The translations under genes were made by a program, and so were the position numbers. The notes under the pieces are model-generated. The model was not told the DNA's origin. It did no database searches and saw only the letters and a list, made by a program, of their open reading frames with translations. From the NCBI GenBank assembly GCA_022482545.1, contig JAKVOZ010000005.1, positions 1-64,000 of the forward strand: 64,000 nt of DNA, given 5' to 3'. This document shows positions 1 through 9,110 of the stretch, in pieces. The stretch is from Bacteroidales bacterium (GTDB taxonomy: Bacteria; Bacteroidota; Bacteroidia; Bacteroidales; P3). The first letter of the stretch is position 1, and the number at the start of each line of letters is the position of its first letter.

Positions 1-2
1 AT

Positions 3-155
3 ATTGATGTTAAGATGAATGCTTATTGGGATTGGGATACAAACAATGTTGTTGGTACATTTCAATTCAAATATAAGACAGTAAATAAAAGCGATGGAAG
101 TTTTTATTCAGGAGATTGTCCAATATATTATTGTGTAACAAAAAAAACAACTTAA
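3..155 (+). pseudogene. 3' piece of a frame-broken surface lipoprotein gene (partial, upstream fragment)
   Basis: This frame is open from the window edge and stops at 153-155 after about 50 residues that end in YYCVTKKTT. An A8 homopolymer lies at 140-147. If that run were A7, the frame would continue without a stop into the next open frame, reading YYCVTKKQLNPSMVYRIVV. In DUF4249-type Bacteroidota lipoproteins a Tyr-rich strand followed by L-P-x-x-Y-R-x-x-V is the usual arrangement, so both pieces probably belong to one gene. The break may be a real mutation, phase variation at the A tract, or a sequencing error. Confidence 0.5.
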
Positions 156-162
156 CCCTTCA

Positions 163-765
163 ATGGTTTATCGTATTGTAGTAACTAATAATAAAACAGG
201 TAACGTAGTAACAGCAAAAACACAACCTCTTGGCAAATACTCTATCACAACAAACACTCTAACTTTTTATGAAACAGGAAAAAGAGCAAAAGTTTCATGG
301 ACAAACATTGATGAGAATGAAAAAGGATTAATAGGCAAACAATATCAAGTAAGCGTTAGGTTCCGTTTTAATGTTGATGGCAAAAGAGATAGTGTAGATA
401 TTCCTCTTTCAAAGAAAGTAAATACATATTCTTCTTCAACTACAATGACCTCTACTATTAGTTTAACTGATGTGCTTTCTGGCATAAAACAACAATTGAA
501 AGACAAAACATCTCACACTCTAACAATGGTCTCAGAATATCCATTTGCGTTGTGTGTATCAGCATGCAATCAAGATATGTATGATTATATTTCAATAAAC
601 AATACAGAGAATAGTTATATCTCCTATAAACCAACATTTTCTAATGTAATAAATGGAATAGGACTATTTGCTTCACGAAGAACACATATATATTATAACT
701 ATAAATTTGCAGAAGTTGATAATAATTTGATTTCTGGAATAAAAGCACTTGGATTAGGTTTTTAA
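163..765 (+). CDS. C-terminal part of DUF4249-like surface lipoprotein (downstream of frameshift)
   Basis: The 200-residue product lacks a signal peptide, as expected for the C-terminal part of an exported protein. It is beta-rich and contains KVSW and a Y-Q-V-x-V-R-F-x-F strand, then near the end a F-S-N-V-x-N-G-I-G-L-F-A-S-R motif. That ending resembles the NVxNGxGxF motif of DUF4249 proteins, which are outer-membrane lipoproteins often found near TonB-dependent receptors. The ATG at 163 is probably not a real start, because the reading frame appears to continue from the fragment at 3-155 across an A8 tract. The family call rests on motif resemblance only. Confidence 0.55.
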   Translation: MVYRIVVTNNKTGNVVTAKTQPLGKYSITTNTLTFYETGKRAKVSWTNIDENEKGLIGKQYQVSVRFRFNVDGKRDSVDIPLSKKVNTYSSSTTMTSTISLTDVLSGIKQQLKDKTSHTLTMVSEYPFALCVSACNQDMYDYISINNTENSYISYKPTFSNVINGIGLFASRRTHIYYNYKFAEVDNNLISGIKALGLGF

Positions 766-798
766 AGAACGAAGTATTAATAAATTATAAAAAAAATT

Positions 799-828
799 TT
801 TGTAAGAATATAAATATTTGTAATTTTG
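799..828 (+). promoter_or_regulatory. Bacteroidota-type promoter of tig-ychF
   Basis: TAATTTTG at 821-828 fits the TAnnTTTG -7 element of Bacteroidota, and TTTG at 799-802 lies 18 bases upstream as the -33 element. The start codon of tig follows at 865. Confidence 0.65.
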
Positions 829-864
829 CAACTTTATTTTTGAATTGATAATAAATAACATAAG

Positions 865-2247
865 ATGAAAGTAAGTAAGGAAATGACAGGCGATTTAACA
901 GCCGTCATAAAAATAGAAGTAGAAGAAAACGACTATAAAGAAAGAGTTGAGAAAGAATTAAGAGATTACAGAAAGAAAGCAAATATCCCTGGATTTCGTC
1001 CTGGTCAAGTACCTCTTGGAATGGTAAAAAAGATGTATGAAAGACCAGTAAGAGCAGAAGAGATACAAAAGTTAATGTCTGATAATTTGTATAAATATAT
1101 TGAAGATAATCAGTTAAGAGTTCTTGGTTCTCCACTTGCAGATAACGAAAAAACAAAACAAGTTGATTGGGATAATGAGAAAGAGTTTGCTTTTTATTTT
1201 GATATAGCACTTCAACCAAAATTTACAGTAGATTTAACAAAAGAGAAACTTACTCTTTATGATGTTGAGCCAACAGAAGAGATGTTAGATAAATTTATTG
1301 AAGATGTTAGATACCGTTTTGGAAAGATAGAAACACCAGAAACTATTGGCGAAAGTGATATGCTTTATGGACATCTTGAAGAACTTGATGAGCAAGGCAA
1401 CAAAAAAGAAGGTGGAGTTGATACAAACACAACAATCTTCGTTGATAAGATAGCATTAGAGACAATAAAGAAGAAATTTATTGGCAAAAAGAAAGATGAT
1501 GTGATAACATTTAAGATAGGCAAAGCCATTAAAGATGCCTCACAACTTGCTTCAATAATTAAGTTGCCAATAGATAAAGTTAAAGAATTTACTGCTGACA
1601 CAAAATTCACTGTCCTTTCTATTCAAAGAATGAATAAGGCAGAGATGAATGAAGATTTCTTTAATAAAGCATATAAAGATAAAGGCATAAAGACAGAAGA
1701 AGAATTTAGAAAGAATGCCAAAGAAGATTTAAGCAAAACTTATGCAAGAGAAGCAGATTCTTATTTCTTACACAAAGCAATGGAAAGCATAACAAAGAAT
1801 ACTAAGTTTGATATTCCTGTTGAGTTCTTGAAACGTTGGCTAGTTGAAACAAGCGAAGACAAATTAGATGCAAAGAGTGTTGAAGAGAATTTCAGCAAAT
1901 ATGAGAATGGTATTCGTTGGCAATTAATAGAAGGCGAACTATCAAAGACATATAAACTTGATGTTACAAATGATGAGATAAAGAACTATTACAAGACAGA
2001 ACTTTTCCCAAGTTATTTCCCTGTTCCTGAAAAAGAAACAAAACAAGAGAAAGATGAAAGAGAAAAACGTTTAGAAGACCTTGCTACAAATATGCTTCAA
2101 AATAGAGACCAATCAAAACAAGTTTTTGACTACTTATTTGAAGGCAAACTTATCAAATGTTTGAAAGAGAACATTAAGTTTGATACAAAGAAAATCAATA
2201 TAGACGAATTTACAAAAGAAATAAAAAAAGATAAGGAGACAAAATAA
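865..2247 (+). CDS. tig: Trigger factor, ribosome-associated chaperone
   Basis: Trigger factor binds the ribosome exit tunnel and shields nascent chains. The N-terminal ribosome-binding domain is clear, with the GFRPGQVP signature near residues 43-50. It is followed by a diverged FKBP-like region and a long helical C-terminal domain rich in Lys and Glu. The length of 460 residues is normal for the family. The ATG at 865 follows a good promoter and the N-terminus aligns from its first residue. The stop codon directly abuts the start of ychF, so the two are co-transcribed. In many bacteria tig lies beside clpP and clpX; here clpP is 47 kb away. Confidence 0.95.
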   Translation: MKVSKEMTGDLTAVIKIEVEENDYKERVEKELRDYRKKANIPGFRPGQVPLGMVKKMYERPVRAEEIQKLMSDNLYKYIEDNQLRVLGSPLADNEKTKQVDWDNEKEFAFYFDIALQPKFTVDLTKEKLTLYDVEPTEEMLDKFIEDVRYRFGKIETPETIGESDMLYGHLEELDEQGNKKEGGVDTNTTIFVDKIALETIKKKFIGKKKDDVITFKIGKAIKDASQLASIIKLPIDKVKEFTADTKFTVLSIQRMNKAEMNEDFFNKAYKDKGIKTEEEFRKNAKEDLSKTYAREADSYFLHKAMESITKNTKFDIPVEFLKRWLVETSEDKLDAKSVEENFSKYENGIRWQLIEGELSKTYKLDVTNDEIKNYYKTELFPSYFPVPEKETKQEKDEREKRLEDLATNMLQNRDQSKQVFDYLFEGKLIKCLKENIKFDTKKINIDEFTKEIKKDKETK

Positions 2248-3351
2248 ATGTCTTTAAAATGTGGTATAGTTGGTTTGCCTAATGTAGGTAAATCAACTTT
2301 ATTTAATTGCTTGTCAAATGCAAAAGCACAAGCAGCAAATTTTCCTTTTTGCACAATTGAACCAAACATTGGAGTGATAACTGTTCCCGATGAAAGACTT
2401 AATGTTTTAGCAGAAATAGACCACCCGGAAAAAATTATTCCAACAACGGTTGAAATAGTTGATATTGCAGGATTGGTTAAAGGAGCAAGTAAAGGAGAAG
2501 GACTTGGCAATAAGTTCTTAGGAAACATAAGAGAATGTGATGCAATAATAGAGGTATTACGTTGCTTTGATGATAGTAATATTGTTCATGTTGATGGCAG
2601 TGTTAATCCAATAAGAGATAAAGAAGTCATTGATTTGGAACTTCAATTAAAAGACCTTGAAACAATTGAATCTCGCTATGCTAAGACCGAGAAAACAGCA
2701 AAGACTGGTGGAGATAAAAAAGCCAAAGATAGTTTTGAGGTGATAAAAAAATATAAAGAAGTTTTGGAACAAGGACGCAATGCAAGAGAAGTAAGTTTTG
2801 ATAATAAGGATTTTACTTTGGCAGCAAAGGAATTGTGTCTATTAACAGCAAAACCTATTCTTTATGTATGCAATGTTGATGAAAAAAGTTTTAAGCAAGG
2901 CAATGAGTATGTTAAGCAAGTAGAAGATATGGTAAAAAAAGAACAGGCAGAGATGCTTGTTGTTGCAGCAAAGACCGAAGAAGATATTGCATCATTGGAA
3001 ACTTATGAAGAAAGATTAATGTTTTTGGAAGAGTTGGGATTAAAAGAGAGTGGCGTTAATCGTTTAATAAAGTCTGCATACAAACTACTTAATCTTCAAA
3101 CATTTCTTACCACAGGACCAAAAGAAACACGTGCTTGGACTTTTCATAAAGGCGACAAAGCCCCTCAATGTGCAGGAGTAATACATTCCGACTTTGAGAA
3201 AGGATTTATACGTGCCGAGGTGATAAAATATGATGATTATGTACAATATAAAAGTGAGGCTGCTTGCAAAGAACAAGGCAAGATTGCTATTGAAGGAAAA
3301 GACTATGTTGTACAAGATGGAGATATAATGCATTTTAGATTTAACGTCTAA
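2248..3351 (+). CDS. ychF: Redox-regulated ribosome-binding ATPase YchF (Obg-like)
   Basis: YchF is a universally conserved P-loop ATPase of the Obg family that interacts with ribosomes. The Walker A motif GLPNVGKST is at residues 9-17. DIAGLVKGASKGEGLGN follows around residues 71-87, and the NVDE nucleotide-specificity motif lies near residue 209. The C-terminal TGS-like DUF933 domain ends in DGDIMHFRFNV. The 367-residue length is standard. The gene starts on the base after the tig stop and has AAGGAG about a dozen bases before its ATG. Confidence 0.97.
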   Translation: MSLKCGIVGLPNVGKSTLFNCLSNAKAQAANFPFCTIEPNIGVITVPDERLNVLAEIDHPEKIIPTTVEIVDIAGLVKGASKGEGLGNKFLGNIRECDAIIEVLRCFDDSNIVHVDGSVNPIRDKEVIDLELQLKDLETIESRYAKTEKTAKTGGDKKAKDSFEVIKKYKEVLEQGRNAREVSFDNKDFTLAAKELCLLTAKPILYVCNVDEKSFKQGNEYVKQVEDMVKKEQAEMLVVAAKTEEDIASLETYEERLMFLEELGLKESGVNRLIKSAYKLLNLQTFLTTGPKETRAWTFHKGDKAPQCAGVIHSDFEKGFIRAEVIKYDDYVQYKSEAACKEQGKIAIEGKDYVVQDGDIMHFRFNV

Positions 3352-3384
3352 GATGTATTTTTTTTCAATTTGTTTTCATTTTTT

Positions 3385-3419
3385 AAGTCGGAGTCAATAA
3401 TATGGTTCCGACTTTTTTG
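3385..3419 (+). terminator. Rho-independent terminator after ychF
   Basis: AAGTCGGA (3385-3392) pairs with TCCGACTT (3407-3414) over a 14-base loop and is followed by a T run. Confidence 0.8.
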
Positions 3420-3558
3420 TTTTAATGTAATTTCTATTATACAAAAACAATTTATTAAACAAAATTTTCTCCAATTAAATAACTATATAAAATAATGGTT
3501 CAAAGAATTTTTTGTTATAATTTTTATAAATTTTTGTTCTCATAATCATAATTATTTG

Positions 3559-3566
3559 TACCTTTG
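3559..3566 (+). promoter_or_regulatory. -7 promoter element for the GLUG/T9SS protein
   Basis: TACCTTTG fits TAnnTTTG. TTTTTG at 3531-3536 could be the -33 element, although the spacing of 22 is slightly long. The element lies upstream of the ATG at 3643 and argues against any start codon before about 3575. Confidence 0.55.
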
Positions 3567-3642
3567 CATGCTCAAATTCAACAGAATAGGAAAAGCGAAT
3601 ATAAATATATTAAAAGGAATTTTAGATAAATATTTAAAAAAT

Positions 3643-6411
3643 ATGAAAAAGAATAAATTTTTGACATACAAATCAGTATGTAGTAGTTTTAAAAGTATAA
3701 TACTTATTTTTTGTGCAGTATTATTCTTATCAAACAATACACAAGCACAAACACAAACATTAACAGACCTTGCTACATATTTTAGTGGCAAAGGAACAGG
3801 AGTAGCGACAGACCCTTATCAAATATCAACAGCAAATGATTTAGAGTTTTTAGCAGTTACTTGTTGGATAAAATCTGACGCAACAAGCGGAAAGTATTTT
3901 AAATTGATGAACGATATAGATTGTTCTTCTATCCCAACTTTTCTTTCAATAGGAGGTGCATTACGTAATAGTAGCGGTAAAGATGAAGGTACCACATATA
4001 GTACTAATAGTGGTGATAATGGAAAATATACTTTCAGAGGAACATTTGATGGAAATAACAAGACCATTTCAAATATTACAATAACTATTCCAAATAGTGG
4101 GGTAGAATCAAAAACATTAGTAGTTACAAATGGTGCTACAAATGGAGATTATACTTATATTTATAATTTAGGAAATAAAGCAAGTTCTACAAATAATACA
4201 TTAGGAAATAAATTTACAAATAAATGTTTATCTTTATTCGGGGCAATAAGTGGAGCAAAAATAAATAATTTAGGGACAATAAATGTAACTATAACAGGAG
4301 GAACAAATACAACATTTGCAAACAATAGAGCAGGTTTAGTAGGATATATGATGAATAATTCAGTTATAACTAATTGTTATTCAAGAAATGTAGATTGTAG
4401 AGGAGGAGAAGGTACTACATATTATAAACAAAATAATATTAGCGATGGAGGCCTTGTTGCATGGGCTACAGGGACTAATACAATAAATCAATGTTATGCA
4501 CAAAATGTTTATGTTGAAGGAGGTTATTCTGGATGTTTTGGAGGAGATCTTAATGGAACAACAATGACTAATTGTTATGTTTCAGGAAATTCAAGTATTA
4601 GAAACAATTCTACAGTTAAATCTGGGGTTTTTGTATATCAGGGGAAAATAAAAAATTGTTATTCTACTGCAACAATAGTTAGCGGATCTATTAATATGCT
4701 TGCAATCTTTTCAGATAATACAAATACAAATAACTATCATTTAACAACAGGGACTGAGACATCAACAGAGAAATCATCTGCAACAATGACAGCAGATAAT
4801 TTTTCATCGACATTAAATAATAATCAAAGTCCAGCAGTATATGTAAAAGATATGTATCAAGTAAATGATGGTTATCCAATCTTTGCATGGAAACATACAC
4901 AAGTAGAGACAATGATTCAAGGTGGAACAATAACAGAAAATGTAGTTATCCCAACAACAGGAGGAGTAACAGTTGGTAGTCCATTAGTGATAACACCAGG
5001 CAATTCATTGGTAGATAATAGTGGAGCTCATACAAATGGAACAGTAGAAAGTAGATTAAAAGTAGGAGAATGGAACTTATATGGTAGCGTATTAAGAAGT
5101 TCTAGTATAGGAGTGTTAAATAATAACAAAGGATATGCTAATAAAACATACCAACATGATATTGCAGCAGTAGCCTATGATTATACGGCAACTGGAAATA
5201 AATGGAATGATGAATATTTAGGAGTAACTGTTGGTAGCAGTGAGTTTAAGACAGGATTAGGATATTTTGTTTTTCCATTAAACAGCATAACAACAACAGG
5301 TAATACAACAAGTTTTACAGATATAACAAATACAGATGTTGCATATAATGAATATATAAAAGTTACACAAAATGGTACTTTGAATAAAAATGATATTACT
5401 ATCAATCTAACAAATGATGGAACAGTAGGAGGAAGTGGAATAGTAACAGGTAAATGGTTCGCTCTAAGTAATCCATTCATAGGAAGATTAGATGTAAGTA
5501 AGTTATGTAGTACAAATGGACTAACAAATGTTCAAGGAGGGGTTGTTTATACATATAATCCAGTAAAGAGAGTATGGGAAACAACAACAAAAGAGATTTA
5601 TCCAGGTCAAGGCTTTATGGTAGCAAGTACAAGTAATGCAACACCATTAACAGGTAAGGTAGCATTTAGTAACCAAAAAGGATATGTTTCATCATCTCCA
5701 TCATCAAAAACAACAACAGTCGCAACTCCAATATCTTATATCACTTTTACTTCACAAGCAAATAACTCAACAAAAGATGCTTATGCAAGAATAGATAATT
5801 CAGCAGATAATGGATTTGACAACAATGATGCTTATGTTATGCTTTCAACAAATAATGAAGACCTTGTAGAACCTTATTTCTTAGTAGATAATCATGCTAT
5901 ATTAAATAATATATTCAAAACCTTACCATATGTAGTCCCTATGAATTTTCATGCAAGCAAAACAAGTGAAGTTAAATTTATGGCATCAAACATTCCAACA
6001 GGAGTAAATGTTTATGTTGTAGATTTATTAAATGGTCAAGAAACTATATTGAATAACAATACTATATTTACATTTACAGCAAATGAAGGAGAAAACAATG
6101 GAAGATTTGCTATTAAGTTTGCAGAGAATAGTTCATCAACAAATGATGCAATAAATGATACAGACAAAGAGATAAGTGTATCTATGTATCCAAATCCTAC
6201 AACAGAAAGCACAAACTTATTTATCTCTGGAACAAACGACAATGCAAAAGTCTTTGTTTGCGATGTTCAAGGAAGAACAATAAACACATATTCTATTAAC
6301 AAAGGACAAGCAAGTTTAAAGATAATTACAAGCAATTTGGCAAGTGGTGTTTATTATGTTAGAGTTGTAACAAACAACACAACTAAAACAGAAAAATTGA
6401 TTATTAAATAA
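3643..6411 (+). CDS. GLUG-motif surface protein with type IX secretion sorting domain
   Basis: The product is about 922 residues from the ATG at 3643. This start gives a classic signal peptide (MKKNK, a hydrophobic stretch, then TQAQTQT), and it lies after the promoter; earlier in-frame starts do not. Next comes a DPYQISTANDLEFLA segment and GLUG-like repeats (AGLVGYMMNNSVITNCYS and similar), then a long Thr/Asn-rich beta region. The end is a type A T9SS sorting domain, starting at YPNPTTES and finishing with GVYYVRVVTNNTTKTEKLIIK-like strands cut to about 75 residues. It is expected to be exported by Sec, then moved across the outer membrane and anchored or released by the type IX system. 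The ligand is unknown. Confidence 0.85.
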   Translation: MKKNKFLTYKSVCSSFKSIILIFCAVLFLSNNTQAQTQTLTDLATYFSGKGTGVATDPYQISTANDLEFLAVTCWIKSDATSGKYFKLMNDIDCSSIPTFLSIGGALRNSSGKDEGTTYSTNSGDNGKYTFRGTFDGNNKTISNITITIPNSGVESKTLVVTNGATNGDYTYIYNLGNKASSTNNTLGNKFTNKCLSLFGAISGAKINNLGTINVTITGGTNTTFANNRAGLVGYMMNNSVITNCYSRNVDCRGGEGTTYYKQNNISDGGLVAWATGTNTINQCYAQNVYVEGGYSGCFGGDLNGTTMTNCYVSGNSSIRNNSTVKSGVFVYQGKIKNCYSTATIVSGSINMLAIFSDNTNTNNYHLTTGTETSTEKSSATMTADNFSSTLNNNQSPAVYVKDMYQVNDGYPIFAWKHTQVETMIQGGTITENVVIPTTGGVTVGSPLVITPGNSLVDNSGAHTNGTVESRLKVGEWNLYGSVLRSSSIGVLNNNKGYANKTYQHDIAAVAYDYTATGNKWNDEYLGVTVGSSEFKTGLGYFVFPLNSITTTGNTTSFTDITNTDVAYNEYIKVTQNGTLNKNDITINLTNDGTVGGSGIVTGKWFALSNPFIGRLDVSKLCSTNGLTNVQGGVVYTYNPVKRVWETTTKEIYPGQGFMVASTSNATPLTGKVAFSNQKGYVSSSPSSKTTTVATPISYITFTSQANNSTKDAYARIDNSADNGFDNNDAYVMLSTNNEDLVEPYFLVDNHAILNNIFKTLPYVVPMNFHASKTSEVKFMASNIPTGVNVYVVDLLNGQETILNNNTIFTFTANEGENNGRFAIKFAENSSSTNDAINDTDKEISVSMYPNPTTESTNLFISGTNDNAKVFVCDVQGRTINTYSINKGQASLKIITSNLASGVYYVRVVTNNTTKTEKLIIK

Positions 6412-6437
6412 CAATCATTTAATATATTTATCGCGCG

Positions 6438-6469
6438 AAGGTGGTGTTTATTTACATCACCTTTTTTTG
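6438..6469 (+). terminator. Terminator after the T9SS protein
   Basis: AAGGTGGTG (6438-6446) pairs with CATCACCTT (6455-6463), allowing one G-T pair, and a run of T follows. Confidence 0.75.
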
Positions 6470-6497
6470 TCCCAATAAAAAGTTTTTCAGTTATTAT

Positions 6498-6528
6498 TTG
6501 TATAATTGGAAATTTGTTTGTAGTTTTG
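6498..6528 (+). promoter_or_regulatory. Promoter of iorAB
   Basis: TTG at 6498-6500, a 20-base spacer and TAGTTTTG at 6521-6528 form a good Bacteroidota promoter. It lies about 30 bases before the iorA ATG. Confidence 0.65.
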
Positions 6529-6559
6529 TAAATTAATTTTAAAATAAAAATATAATACT

Positions 6560-8173
6560 ATGGATAAATTACTTTTATTGGGTGATGAAGCTATCGCTCA
6601 AGCTGCTATTGATAGTGGACTTTCAGGAGTTTTTGCTTACCCAGGCACTCCTTCTACTGAAATAACAGAATATATACAAGATTCAAAAGAGGCAAAAGCA
6701 AAAGGTATTCGTAGCAATTGGGCTTGCAATGAGAAGACTGCTATGGAAGCTGCCTTAGGAATGTCTTATGCAGGCAAGAGAGCTATGTTTTGCTGCAAAC
6801 ACGTAGGAGTTAATGTAGCTGCAGACCCTTTTATGAACTCAGCTATCACAGGAACTAATGGAGGTTTGGTTTATATTGCTGCTGATGACCCAAGTATGCA
6901 CTCTTCTCAAGATGAACAAGATTCTCGTACTTATGCAGATTTTGCTATGATACCTTGTCTTGAACCATCTAATCAACAAGAGGCTTATGATATGGTACAT
7001 TATGCTTTTGATATATCAGAAAAATATCATACACCTGTTATGATTAGAGTTACAACTCGTTTAGCACACTCTCGTAGTGCAGTTGAAAGAAGAGACATAA
7101 GAAGTAACCAAAACACAATGCAAGTACCAGAAGATAAAAAACAATTTATTCTTTTGCCAGTAAATGCAAAGCGTCAATATAAGAAACTTATAGCAAAACA
7201 AGACGACCTTATGAGAGAAAGCGAAACAAAAGGTTTTAACCAACTTTTTGAAGGAAAAGATAAGAGTCTTGGAATAGTTGCTTGTGGAATAGGATATAAC
7301 TACTTAATGGAAAACTTCCCTGATAGAAAATGTCCTTACTCTGTATTAAAGATTTCTCAATACCCAATGCCAGAAAAACAGTTGAGAAAACTTTATGATG
7401 AAAGTGATGAAATACTTGTTGTTGAAGAAGGACAACCTGTTTATGAAAGACTTATTCAAGGTATATTAAAACAAGGCAAGAAAGTTCATGGAAGACTTGA
7501 TGGAACAATTCAAAGAGATGGCGAGCTTAGCCCTAATAGTGTAGGAAAAGCTGTTGGAATGAAAGTACTAGAAGGTTTTGCTTTACCAGAAGTACTTGCT
7601 CCAAGACCACCCAAACTTTGTGATGGTTGCCCTCACGCTGATTCTTATCTTTGTCTTAATGAAGCAATGAAAGATATGGGAGAAAGCCGTGTATTTTCAG
7701 ATATAGGTTGTTATACTCTTGGAGCTCTTCCTCCATTTAGTGCTATATATTCTACTGTTGATATGGGTGCTTCTATAACCATGGCAAAAGGTGCAGCAGA
7801 AGCAGACCTTAAACCAACTGTTGCTGTTATTGGTGATAGTACTTTCACTCATAGTGGAATGACAGGTTTATTGGATTGCTGCGTTGATCAAATACCTATC
7901 ACAATAATAATACTTGACAATGATATTACTGCAATGACAGGTGCTCAAAAGAGTTCTGCAACAGGTAGAATAGAAAGTATTTGCCAAGGAATAGGTGTTG
8001 AAAAAGAACATATCCGCGTTATTACTCCTTTAAAGAAAAACTTCGAAGAGAATGTTAGAATAATGAAAGAAGAAATCAACTATAAAGGTGTGAGTGTTAT
8101 TATTCCAAGAAGAGATTGCGTTGTTTGGGGTAAGAAAAAACTAAGAATGAAAAAAGCAGCAGAAAATAAATAA
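6560..8173 (+). CDS. iorA: Indolepyruvate:ferredoxin oxidoreductase, alpha subunit
   Basis: With IorB this thiamine-diphosphate enzyme oxidatively decarboxylates aryl-pyruvates, formed by aromatic amino-acid transamination, to aryl-acetyl-CoA and reduces ferredoxin. The N-terminal pyrimidine-binding domain begins LLLGDEAIAQAAIDSGLSGVF-like and carries YPGTPSTEI. CDGCPHADSY lies near residue 354. The diphosphate-binding GDSTFTHSG and LDNDITAMTG are near residues 425-450. The protein has 537 residues and ends soon after IIPRRDC. The two [4Fe-4S] ferredoxin-like cysteine clusters found at the C-terminus of roughly 600-residue archaeal homologues are absent, so electrons must leave by another route. 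It is followed by iorB. Confidence 0.9.
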   Translation: MDKLLLLGDEAIAQAAIDSGLSGVFAYPGTPSTEITEYIQDSKEAKAKGIRSNWACNEKTAMEAALGMSYAGKRAMFCCKHVGVNVAADPFMNSAITGTNGGLVYIAADDPSMHSSQDEQDSRTYADFAMIPCLEPSNQQEAYDMVHYAFDISEKYHTPVMIRVTTRLAHSRSAVERRDIRSNQNTMQVPEDKKQFILLPVNAKRQYKKLIAKQDDLMRESETKGFNQLFEGKDKSLGIVACGIGYNYLMENFPDRKCPYSVLKISQYPMPEKQLRKLYDESDEILVVEEGQPVYERLIQGILKQGKKVHGRLDGTIQRDGELSPNSVGKAVGMKVLEGFALPEVLAPRPPKLCDGCPHADSYLCLNEAMKDMGESRVFSDIGCYTLGALPPFSAIYSTVDMGASITMAKGAAEADLKPTVAVIGDSTFTHSGMTGLLDCCVDQIPITIIILDNDITAMTGAQKSSATGRIESICQGIGVEKEHIRVITPLKKNFEENVRIMKEEINYKGVSVIIPRRDCVVWGKKKLRMKKAAENK

Positions 8174-8182
8174 AATTTAATT

Positions 8183-8189
8183 AAGGAGG
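8183..8189 (+). promoter_or_regulatory. Strong Shine-Dalgarno site of iorB
   Basis: AAGGAGG lies 8 bases before the iorB ATG. Such strong sites are uncommon in Bacteroidota. Confidence 0.7.
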
Positions 8190-8197
8190 AAAATAAA

Positions 8198-8782
8198 ATG
8201 AAAATAGACATAATATTATGCGGAGTTGGAGGAATGGGAGCATTAAGTTCTGCTGCCATCATTTCACAAGCCGCTCTTGAAATGGGAATGTATATGAAGC
8301 AAGCAGAAACTCACGGTATGAGCCAAAGAGGAGGTGATGTACAAAGCCACTTACGTCTTAGTGATGAGCCTATTGCTTCTGACCTTATACCAGAAGGACA
8401 ATGTGATGTTATTCTTTCTGTTGAACCAATGGAGGCTTTGCGTTATGTAAACTTCCTTAACAAAGAAAATGGTTGGGTAATTACTAATCAAAATCCTTTT
8501 ATTAACATACCTAATTATCCAGATATGGACGATGTTATGAAAGAGATTAAGAAAATACCTCATCATATTATCTTTGATGCAGACAAGATAGCAAAAGATG
8601 TTAATAATCCAAAAGGAACAAATATGGTTGTTCTTGGAGCAGCAAGCAAATACTTAAAAATAGATATGAGTAAGTTGGAAGATGCTGTTAGAAACAACTT
8701 TGCTCGTAAGGGAGAAGAAGTTGTTAATGCAAACCTTGAAGCACTTAGAGCAGGAAGAAAAGTTGCAGACAACAACCTATAA
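8198..8782 (+). CDS. iorB: Indolepyruvate:ferredoxin oxidoreductase, beta subunit
   Basis: This is the gamma-type domain of the 2-oxoacid:ferredoxin oxidoreductase family, partner of IorA. The N-terminus has the expected GVGGMGALSSAAIISQAAL glycine-rich motif. ETHGMSQRGGDVQSHLR follows near residues 37-53 and is the family hallmark. The 194-residue length is normal. The gene begins 24 bases after the iorA stop with its own AAGGAGG ribosome-binding site, consistent with equal expression of the subunits. Confidence 0.92.
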   Translation: MKIDIILCGVGGMGALSSAAIISQAALEMGMYMKQAETHGMSQRGGDVQSHLRLSDEPIASDLIPEGQCDVILSVEPMEALRYVNFLNKENGWVITNQNPFINIPNYPDMDDVMKEIKKIPHHIIFDADKIAKDVNNPKGTNMVVLGAASKYLKIDMSKLEDAVRNNFARKGEEVVNANLEALRAGRKVADNNL

Positions 8783-8828
8783 ATAAATCTTTTAGTGTTG
8801 TGTCATACAAGGACATAACATTAAACAA

Positions 8829-8875
8829 GAAGTCAGTGATTAAGAAAATAAAAATCTTTTCACTGACTTTTTTGT
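8829..8875 (+). terminator. Terminator after iorAB
   Basis: AAGTCAGTGA (8830-8839) pairs with TCACTGACTT (8860-8869), followed by T-rich sequence. Confidence 0.8.
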
Positions 8876-8906
8876 TTTAATTAATAAGCTCTTAAAATGG
8901 ATTGCT

Positions 8907-8952
8907 ATTCCAGTAAAATAGTTCTTTATTCCAGTAAAATAGATTCAAAAGA
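8907..8952. repeat. Dispersed intergenic repeat, family D, copy 1
   Basis: ATTCCAGTAAAATAG occurs twice with a 21-base period (8907 and 8928). The 33 bases at 8920-8952 match the reverse complement of 63157-63189 with two mismatches. TAAAATAGTTCTTTATTC at 8914-8931 recurs exactly at 55409-55426. The rest of the 328-base gap between iorB and ftsZ holds only this repeat and terminators. Confidence 0.65.
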
Positions 8953-9043
8953 TAAAAAAATAACTCTTTAATCCATTTTTACTAGAATAATGATTCATTT
9001 TATTATAAACAGAACTAATTTAACTATTCAATAATATATAAAC

Positions 9044-9083
9044 AAAAAAAACGAAGGAACTTATAAAGATTCTTCGTTTTTTT
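9044..9083 (-). terminator. Terminator of the dcw cluster after ftsZ
   Basis: An A-run plus ACGAAG (9044-9056) pairs with CTTCGT plus a T-run (9071-9083). It can work on both strands and closes the ftsZ transcript. It contains the CTTCGTTT word seen in several other gaps. Confidence 0.7.
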
Positions 9084-9110
9084 ACATTCAAAATTTATTA
9101 TTGTTTTATT

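Noticed and set aside
3556-3642. N-terminal extension of the T9SS protein from an upstream in-frame start
   Set aside because: The extension overlaps the TACCTTTG promoter element and lacks a signal peptide; the ATG at 3643 gives a normal signal peptide.
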